A stretch of DNA of 64,000 nucleotides from Oreohelix idahoensis (lineage: Eukaryota; Mollusca; Gastropoda; Stylommatophora; Oreohelicidae), in NCBI GenBank assembly GCA_024509875.1, contig JAMPIV010011341.1, positions 248,001 to 312,000 on the forward strand, in the 5' to 3' direction. A program made the position numbers and the translations under genes. Below, piece after piece: positions 58,000-64,000 of the stretch (its first letter is position 1; the number at the start of each line of letters is the position of its first letter). The notes beneath the pieces are model-generated. The model saw nothing but the letters and a program-made list of their open reading frames with translations. It had not been told where the DNA came from and ran no database searches.

Positions 58000-59310
58000 A
58001 GTAGTAGTAGCCCATGTCAGTTATAACTGACTGTGGGAATGCACCCCCGAGGTGATAGCATTCAGCTCTTTTTTTTCTGGTTCTTTTCTCTTCTGCTTGT
58101 TGTGAGAGCTTCTTTTCTCTTCTGCTTGTTGTGAGAGCTTCTTTTCTCTTCTGCTTGTGAGAGCTTCTTTTTGCCCAATCTGAGGTGGCACCATAGGGAG
58201 CATCACCACTTGGTGTGATCAGCAGCTTCATCCTCCCCAGGTTGTTGGATTTATGTCCAGTGTCCTCATGTCTCTCTTGTACACATCTTTGAACCTCAGC
58301 TGTGGTCGCCCTCTTGTACACATCTTTGAATCTCAGCTGTGGTCGCCCTCTTGTACACATCTTTGAATCTCAGCTGTGGTCGCCCTCTTGTACACATCTT
58401 TGAACCTCAGCTGTGGTCGCCCTCTTGTACACATCTTTGAACCTCAGCTGTGGTCGCCCTCTTGTACACATCTTTGAACCTCAGCTGTGGTGGCCCTCTT
58501 GTACACATCTTTGAACCTCAGCTGTGGTGGCCCTCTTGTACACATCTTTGAACCTCAGCTGTGGTGGCCCTCTTGTACACATCTTTGAACCTCAGCTGTG
58601 GTGGCCCTCTTGTACACATCTTTGAACCTCAGCTGTGGTCGCCCTCTTGTACACATCTTTGAACCTCAGCTGTGGTCGCCCTCTTGTACACATCTTTGAA
58701 CCTCAGCTGTGGTCGCCCTCTTGTACACATCTTTGAACCTCAGCTGTGGTGGCCCTCTTGTACACATCTTTGAACCTCAGCTGTGGTCGCCCTCTTGTAC
58801 ACATCTTTGAACCTCAGCTGTGGTCACCCTCTTGTACACATCTTTGAACCTCAGCTGTGGTCGCCCTCTTGTACACATCTTTGAACCTCAGCTGTGGTCG
58901 CCCGTCTGTTCTTTTGCCAAATGCCAGCTGTCAGAAGAAGATATCTTTAGGGATGTGACCATCTTCTACGCAGCGGACATGGCCAAGCCAGCGTAGTCTG
59001 CGCTGTCTTAGCAGTGTATACTTGCTTTGAAGGCCAGCACCTTGACATTTGTGCCTTTGTCCTTCAACGAAATACCCAGGATATGGCGCAGACACCATAG
59101 ATGGAAGGTATTTAACCTTCTTTCTTGCTTATCAAAGGCTGTCCATGTCTCGCTCACATATAGAAGCATGATGGTGATGCGGGCATTATATACCGCAGCT
59201 TTGGTCTTCATTGTGAGTTTGGAGTTTCCCCAAATACACATCGTAAAGCAGGCAACGATGTCTGTATGTAAAAGTATACAGAGGTGCATATGTGGCATCA
59301 GATCATCATT
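58000..59310 (-). mobile_element. RTE-like LINE C-terminal fragment (family I) with a 37-bp minisatellite
   Basis: Reading on the minus strand from 59,298: YNARITIMLLYVSETWT, LNTFHLWCLRHILGISLKDK, RRLRWLGHV, GRPQLRFKDVYKR, then the minisatellite, then a resumed end KRDMRTLDINPTTW at about 58,230-58,270. The expansion sits exactly on the GRPQLRFKDVYKR codons. Also at 58,076-58,165 a 30-bp unit (CTTTTCTCTTCTGCTTGTTG) is repeated three times. No tail found. Confidence 0.85.
58273..58902. repeat. 37-bp minisatellite in a LINE, about 17 copies
   Basis: The unit is CTCTTGTACACATCTTTGAA plus CCTCAGCTGTGGTCGCC. GGTCGCC and GGTGGCC variants occur in blocks. 37 is not a multiple of 3, so the LINE frame is lost in the array. 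Confidence 0.97.
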
Positions 59311-59519
59311 AAAGTAAACATAAAACTCAGATGTTATACAACAATAGCTACAGACAGCAGTTAAATGTGAGATACCTGAAAATTCAAAAAATAACAGTAA
59401 AATAAAAGGTTACAATATTCAATAAGTATCAAGTACTTCAACAACTAGAAGATGAAGAAAACACTGAAGACCACTGGCAACAGATTCAAAATACATAGAA
59501 TACAACACTGCAATATGCA

Positions 59520-60350
59520 AGATAAAACGAGAATAGGCATGTGTCATAAGATATTACAGCTTTCAGGCCTGAAAATAGAGAAAAGACAAAGATTATATGC
59601 TTTTATACAGGTTGCACTTAAGAAATATCCCTTACAGAAAGATGTAGACTCATATCTATATAGACTCATATCTATATCTTGGCAGAAACAGAAGTTGGAG
59701 AAACAGACAGTTTTATAAAAATAACAATTCAAAAGACAAGAAGTGTCTTCACTGCATTGGGAGTATATGGAAATAAAAATAAGTTAAGTTCTGCACAAAA
59801 ATAAGAATTGTCAACTCAAATTCCAAGGCACAGCTACTGTTTGGCTCTGAAACGTGTAGAAAACAAAAAATTGGTATTTCGTGGAAAGACAAAGTGACAA
59901 ATGCCTATATAAGCCTATATAAAAAAAAGATGAGAAAAAAATGCAGCAAGTAAAAAGTTTCATTAATGGGTGCTCATACAGAGTAGAAGGATTAACACAT
60001 GGTATGACAAGATCACCAGTGTGGGGGACTTGATGAAAAAAGCCAGACAAGTAAGTGGTTGAAATGAAGAACTGTAGGACATTTTCTTCTATGACACCCA
60101 AATAAGTCACCCATGTCATTAGAGCTAGGATTCCTAAACCTAACCCATTTTTACTGCATCTCTGAATTTGTTTTTAAGGACATATCGAACAGATGGGCCA
60201 CTGTCCTTTATTTCAACCAAATAAGCCTACCAGTGAATCATGATGTGAGAAAAAGATGCTGTCTCTAGCTGGGTCACATGCAGAACAGTTCAGACGACTG
60301 CATTACAATGCAGTCCTTGTTCAGGAATACCTAGGGTAGGTTTGAGATAT
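59520..60350 (+). mobile_element. Family E relic, heavily decayed
   Basis: CTGAAAATAGAGAAAAGACA, TATATCTTGGCAGAAACAGA, TCACTGCATTGGGAGTATAT, GGTATGACAAGATCACCAGT and AATACCTAGGGTAGG follow the order of family E. The 26-bp segment is present only once here, so it did not expand. Confidence 0.7.
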
Positions 60351-60600
60351 AGGAGGCCAAAAATAACACACATGGGGAAAAGCTCTGAACAACTTTTATT
60401 GATTTATGCTCAGGCAGCTGAAGAATAGGGCCTAATGAATGCTGCGTTTGAAAAGATGAGTGGGAAGTGTTCTTTGATGCCACCCACACAAAAAAAGTCA
60501 CACATGTCGTTAAAGTTAGGGTAGGCCTATAAGATTCCTAAACCTAACCCTTATTACTGCGTCTCTTAATTCTTTTTTAAGGCCGTATCGAACACACTTT
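60095..60600. repeat. Diverged direct duplicate of about 110 bp
   Basis: 60,095-60,190 and 60,478-60,600 share GTCACCCATGTCATTAGAGC / GTCACACATGTCGTTAAAGT, ATTCCTAAACCTAACCC and TATCGAACA. They are separated by about 290 bp including an E relic. Unknown element. Confidence 0.7.
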
Positions 60601-60805
60601 CCACATTTAAACCAACTGCTGCTCTTAATTACGAGTATGTAGGCTACATAATGGTTTAAATAATTATTAATTTAACGTTTGGTGAAGGTGTGAGTCTATT
60701 ATTCTTGTAGACTAGAGTAACATAACAACTGTGATGACAAATAGTAGCCTTTAGTTACTCTTATACCCTCTGAACCGGTCTGTTTCCCCATTTATTTCTC
60801 TCATT

Positions 60806-61262
60806 TAAGGGGAGGTTAAACCCCCAAAATGAAAAACACAGAATTATAAGTTAATATCTATATCTGGTCATTTATACAAGCAAAATGACTGAAAAAAATA
60901 AAAACGTTGAGGTATATACTAAAAACTTGCAATCTATGGCGGAAAAACAGTGGAAAAAAAGGCAAATTTTAGCTTTTTTTGTTATTTTGTTGCCCAAGAT
61001 ATCTCAAATGTGAGTACAACTTGAGTTATGAATTTTGGGTGTTTCATTTGTTAATATATGATAATGATTGTATACTAAAATAATTTTGATTGGTTTGATA
61101 TCTGAGTTTATTTGGATTTTAACATACCAATCGAAAAATAGTTGAAATTTTTAAGGGGGGTATCTTAGCTATTTCTTAACAGTTTTGCAGTTTGTTAACA
61201 TATATCTTTTATTTTAGTTTATTTTAATGAGCACTATGTGTACAGCATGTGGCCCAAAATTT
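60806..61262. repeat. Repeat R, copy 2 (uninterrupted)
   Basis: Inverse of 33,572-34,231. It starts TTAAGGGGAGGTTAAACCCC and runs to GTGGCCCAAAATTTA. The piggyBac coding found beside copy 1 is absent here. Copy 2 shows the empty site for the 193-bp SINE-like insertion (ATGAGCACTATGTGTACAGC). Confidence 0.9.
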
Positions 61263-61387
61263 ACTGCTGTATCACTAATAGTTTTTGAAAAATCATGGGC
61301 AACGTGCCCACATTTGTGTGAAAAATGAGGTTTTGAGAAAATTAAGAAAAGAGGGAGGAATTACACTTTTACACAAAATTTACTCAC

Positions 61388-61554
61388 CTCGGTATCCCCC
61401 TGCTATGTACGAATCATCTCTGGTATTTTCCTTTGATTCCATGTTCTGTGTCATACTTTGCAGCTTACTTTTCATTAAATTCTTCATTTCAGCAGACTGT
61501 ATGCGCTTTTCGTCAGTTTCCGAAAAAATACATCCTTTCTCTGGTAGACATGTA
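61388..61554 (-). CDS. Possible host-gene exon, unidentified
   Basis: It lies between an acceptor CTTCCCCCCACATAG and a consensus donor CGAG|GTGAGT. It has 55 open codons: TCLPEKGCIFSETDEKRIQS, then AEMKNLMKSKLQSMTQNM, then ESKENTRDDSYIAGGYR. The composition is charged and helical, unlike the transposons around it. Reading through the donor gives GE and a stop, so it could also be a last exon. Other frames are also open here, which weakens the case. It is upstream of NUFIP1 on the same strand. Confidence 0.4.
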
Positions 61555-61574
61555 CTATGTGGGGGGAAGTGATT

Positions 61575-61649
61575 GCTCTACCCTCAGCAGACTCAGTACA
61601 TGTAGGAGAGGCTTTGCTCTCAATATATTCAAGATTAGGATACCCTTAT
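61575..61649 (+). pseudogene. Ty3/gypsy integrase fragment left of the LINE
   Basis: A short stretch ends in a frame (…SRLGYP) that continues after the LINE insertion at 63,483. It corresponds to the segment before the conserved TDNGSQF motif of retrotransposon integrases. It is degenerate further left. Confidence 0.6.
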
Positions 61650-63481
61650 GAGAACTAGAGTCACTCTTGACGGTCTGCAGAGAAGAAAAGTGTTGCTCCA
61701 TCAGGGGGTACCTCAAGGAGGAGTAATTTCCCCAACACTCTTCCTTGTTTACATCAATGACCTGGTGAAAGATCTCCCTGCAGGAGTTAAAGCTGCCTTA
61801 TATGCAGATGACCTAGTACTCTGGTGCGCTGATGAAAATGTCACCACAGCAAATTATAGAATGCAGCGGGCAGCAGACATGCTAGTGTCATGGGCAGAGA
61901 AATGGCTTATCACAATAAACACAGACAAAACCTCCACAACAATGTTCTCCCTCGCCCCCAAGGACAAATCAGCTAACATACACCTAGGGACAACCGTGAT
62001 CAAGGAAGAAAGCTACCCCACCTATCTTGGGGTGACATTTGACCAAAGGCTTACATGGAATAAAGCATATTGAAAATGCAGAAGGAAAGGCCCGAAGACG
62101 ACTAGGCATACTCAGAAAATTAGCAGGTACCAACTGGGGAGCAAATGAACGAAATCTAAAGAAGATTTATAATGGAGTAATAAGACCACACTTAGAGTTT
62201 AGCTCAGCAGCATGGTCATCAGCTGCTAACTCACATCTGCAGTCTTTGGACAAGGTGCAAAATCAAGCTCTCAGGCTCATTACAGGAGCCATGAAAACTA
62301 CACCAATATCAGAGATGCAGAAGGTTGCTGGATTACAGACATTGTCCCATAGAAGAGACACAAAAACCATGATCCAGATGGAAAAGTACAACAGTATGCC
62401 AATGCACCCAATGAAGGCAAGACTAGATGATCTGGCATTGGGACGTCTAAAGCGTAGCAGCTTTGTGCATCGGGGGAAGACTTATAAGACAGCATCAAGA
62501 AGACCTATCCATGAAGACAACACCACTGAAGCCCACCCTATACCCTGTACCATGGGAGCAGGCCAGCAGTGCCCTCCAAATTAATACATCAGTCAGTGGT
62601 CTCACAAGTGGATGTGAGTATAATGATCTGCAAAAACGAACTGCTACATTGAGTATGGTCCAAGAAAGCTATCCCGATCAATCATGGATACATGCCTATA
62701 CAGATGGATCAGCAACTAATGCTGTTAGGAATGGAGGTGCCGGTATCTTTATCTCATATCCTGACAACCACTATGAGACTAGGCACATTCCCACTGGTAA
62801 ATTCTGTTCCAACTATACAGCCGAGGTTCAAGCTCTAGAGCAAGCTGCAAATATGATTTATAACACCAACTCTGACTGCCACCAGGTAGTCATCCTCACA
62901 GATGCACTGTCTGTCCTGCAAGCTCTCAAGGGTGGTAAACTCCCGCATCTGAGAAATGAACTAAACAAGGTAGCTGCCCAAAAGAGAACCATACTTCAGT
63001 GGGTACCATCTCATTGTGGTGTACCCGGAAATGAAAAGGCAGATAAACTTGCAAAAAAGGGAGGAGAATGTGAACAAGAAGATAATGAAGTCACATACTT
63101 TGAGAAAAAGAGAGCTATCCAGACTATCAGAAGAGAACAGAACCAACCCAAAGACGACTATCACTCTCTCGACCGGCAGGGACAGATAACTATTTTTCGA
63201 CTCAGGACAGGGCATAACAAACTGAATAAACACATGCACAAGCTACGATTGTCTGCTTCACCACTGTGCACATGTGGATTAAACGAACAAACTGTTGAGC
63301 ATGTTCTACAGGACTGTCCTCTGTATGACCAGTTAAGAAAGATATACTGGCCCAATGACTCAACACTAAACTCAAAGCTATATGGAGTTAAAGAGGAACT
63401 TCAAACAACAGTCGAATTCATCATGAGAACTCGTCTGACGGTGTAATCATCAAAGATGCGATCGCAAGAAGAAGAAGAAGA
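61650..63481 (+). mobile_element. 5'-truncated RNase H LINE (family K) inserted in an integrase
   Basis: The 13-bp target duplication is AGGATACCCTTAT (61,637-61,649 and 63,482-63,494). Three overlapping frames cover the RT from just before HQGVPQGGVISPTLFLVYIN and YADD (ALYADDLVLWC), the thumb, RNase H and the knuckle, with two frameshifts (about 62,060 and 62,530). The tail is CAAGAAGAAGAAGAAGA. It is closely related to family B in organisation. Confidence 0.92.
62463..63446 (+). CDS. RNase H and C-terminal part of family K, frame intact
   Basis: The last open frame holds AYTDGSATNAVRNGGAGIF, SNYTAEVQALEQA, ILTDALSVLQAL and QWVPSHCGVPGNEKADKLAK. All catalytic positions of RNase H are present (D, E, D, H, D). 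LRTGHNKLNKHM and the knuckle CTCGLNEQTVEHVLQDCP follow, then the natural stop after RTRLTV. The first roughly 25 codons are out of the element's frame. RNase H removes element RNA from the cDNA hybrid. It is shown here as a fragment without its own start. Confidence 0.85.
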   Translation: MCIGGRLIRQHQEDLSMKTTPLKPTLYPVPWEQASSALQINTSVSGLTSGCEYNDLQKRTATLSMVQESYPDQSWIHAYTDGSATNAVRNGGAGIFISYPDNHYETRHIPTGKFCSNYTAEVQALEQAANMIYNTNSDCHQVVILTDALSVLQALKGGKLPHLRNELNKVAAQKRTILQWVPSHCGVPGNEKADKLAKKGGECEQEDNEVTYFEKKRAIQTIRREQNQPKDDYHSLDRQGQITIFRLRTGHNKLNKHMHKLRLSASPLCTCGLNEQTVEHVLQDCPLYDQLRKIYWPNDSTLNSKLYGVKEELQTTVEFIMRTRLTV

Positions 63482-63482
63482 A

Positions 63483-63835
63483 GGATACCCTTATCAGATA
63501 TTAACTGACAATGGTTCACAGTTCAGAGGGAAACTGATGGAGGAAGTTTTTAGGATTTTTCAAAATATTCTCGTCCGCACATTTTATCATCCACAATCGA
63601 TTGTACAAGTGGAAAGATATAACGGGACTCTACTTACAATTTTACGTAAGCTCGCACAGGAGGAACCAGAATCCTGTGATTCGTTCTTACCTGCAGCTTT
63701 ATTTGCGTATAAGTAGGTACCCTACCACTATACTGGAATACCTCCAGCCACGTTATTATTTCGATGAACCATCAAAGGACCCCATGGTTAATAAAAAATT
63801 AGCCAGTCAAAATTATTTTTACACATCAAACTATG
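63483..63835 (+). pseudogene. Ty3/gypsy-type integrase fragment
   Basis: An open frame of about 80 codons contains YQILTDNGSQFRGKLM, with the catalytic Asp of the integrase core. YHPQS...VERYNGTL follows; the third acidic residue E is in VERYN. It ends in LPAALFAYK and a stop, then a degenerate continuation. No LTR, protease or RT of this element lies in the window. The LINE at 61,650 cut it. Confidence 0.85.
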
Positions 63836-63988
63836 TTTGAAAAACTTGAATTCTGTTTGCTTCAGGGAAATGAATACGGTACCGAAAATTAAAATCCATG
63901 CATTAGAAGCAATATAGCATCACAAATATACCAATTTGTATATTTTACATATATAGGCCTAGGTCTAATTAGGTAAAAACACACTTAC

Positions 63989-64000
63989 CTGACATACTTT
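63989..64000 (-). CDS. Possible exon end at the right edge
   Basis: AAAGTATGTCAG|GTAAGTG is a near-perfect donor on the minus strand. If real, the exon continues beyond the window and could splice to 61,388-61,554: two bases left over here would fit the one-base start there. Only 12 bases are visible. Confidence 0.25.

Overview
This is a eukaryotic, metazoan window dominated by transposable elements. There is no operon structure, CRISPR array or prokaryotic signal. It holds at least six lineages of apurinic-endonuclease LINEs (RTE-like, and jockey/I-like with an RNase H domain), tRNA-headed SINEs, Tc1/mariner, pogo/Tigger and piggyBac relics, and a fragment of a Ty3/gypsy integrase. Long minisatellites are numerous. 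This mixture, with LINE tails of GAAGAAG or GATGATG, fits a lophotrochozoan. A gastropod mollusc is my best guess, but that is inference only.

The one host gene I can assemble is a NUFIP1 orthologue on the minus strand. Its start codon is at 57,554 and its stop at 19,938. I find eight exons with GT-AG borders and matching phases, giving a predicted product of about 564 residues: exon 1 57,129-57,554; 2 45,126-45,239; 3 42,022-42,084; 4 36,111-36,193; 5 31,208-31,300; 6 29,836-30,062; 7 22,745-23,307; 8 19,938-20,063. About 36 kb of the 37.6-kb locus is intron, packed with the repeats described here. Fragments of at most two other minus-strand genes may lie at the edges: a 40-codon first exon at 2,986-3,105, and a possible exon at 61,388-61,554 with a partial exon at the right edge.

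Layout. 1-2,370 is a 65-bp satellite. 3.4-12.4 kb holds truncated LINEs, SINEs and minisatellites. 15,173-18,348 is a structurally full-length RTE-like LINE (family A) with one 961-codon ORF that lacks a block of the reverse transcriptase. 19.9-57.6 kb is NUFIP1 with its introns. 49,639-53,697 is a near-intact RNase H LINE (family B) nested inside an older RTE-like element (family C), which also carries a 307-bp SINE. 57.8-64 kb has further LINEs, a repeat that is inverted relative to one at 34 kb, and a LINE (family K) that split a Ty3/gypsy integrase.

The most interesting pattern is that most minisatellites here grew from inside transposon copies. Their units match LINE coding sequence, LINE 3' ends or SINE bodies. 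The same 26-bp LINE segment expanded independently at two places, apparently because the parent carries the hexamer GACAAG twice, 26 bp apart. Also notable are a 220-bp near-perfect palindrome 19 bp from a NUFIP1 splice donor, a 139-bp TTAA-flanked MITE inside a minisatellite whose other units show the empty site, and a small LINE copy patched with pieces of its own flanking DNA.

Family letters (A, B, C, D, E, H, I, J, K, M, N, R) are local labels for this window, not database names.
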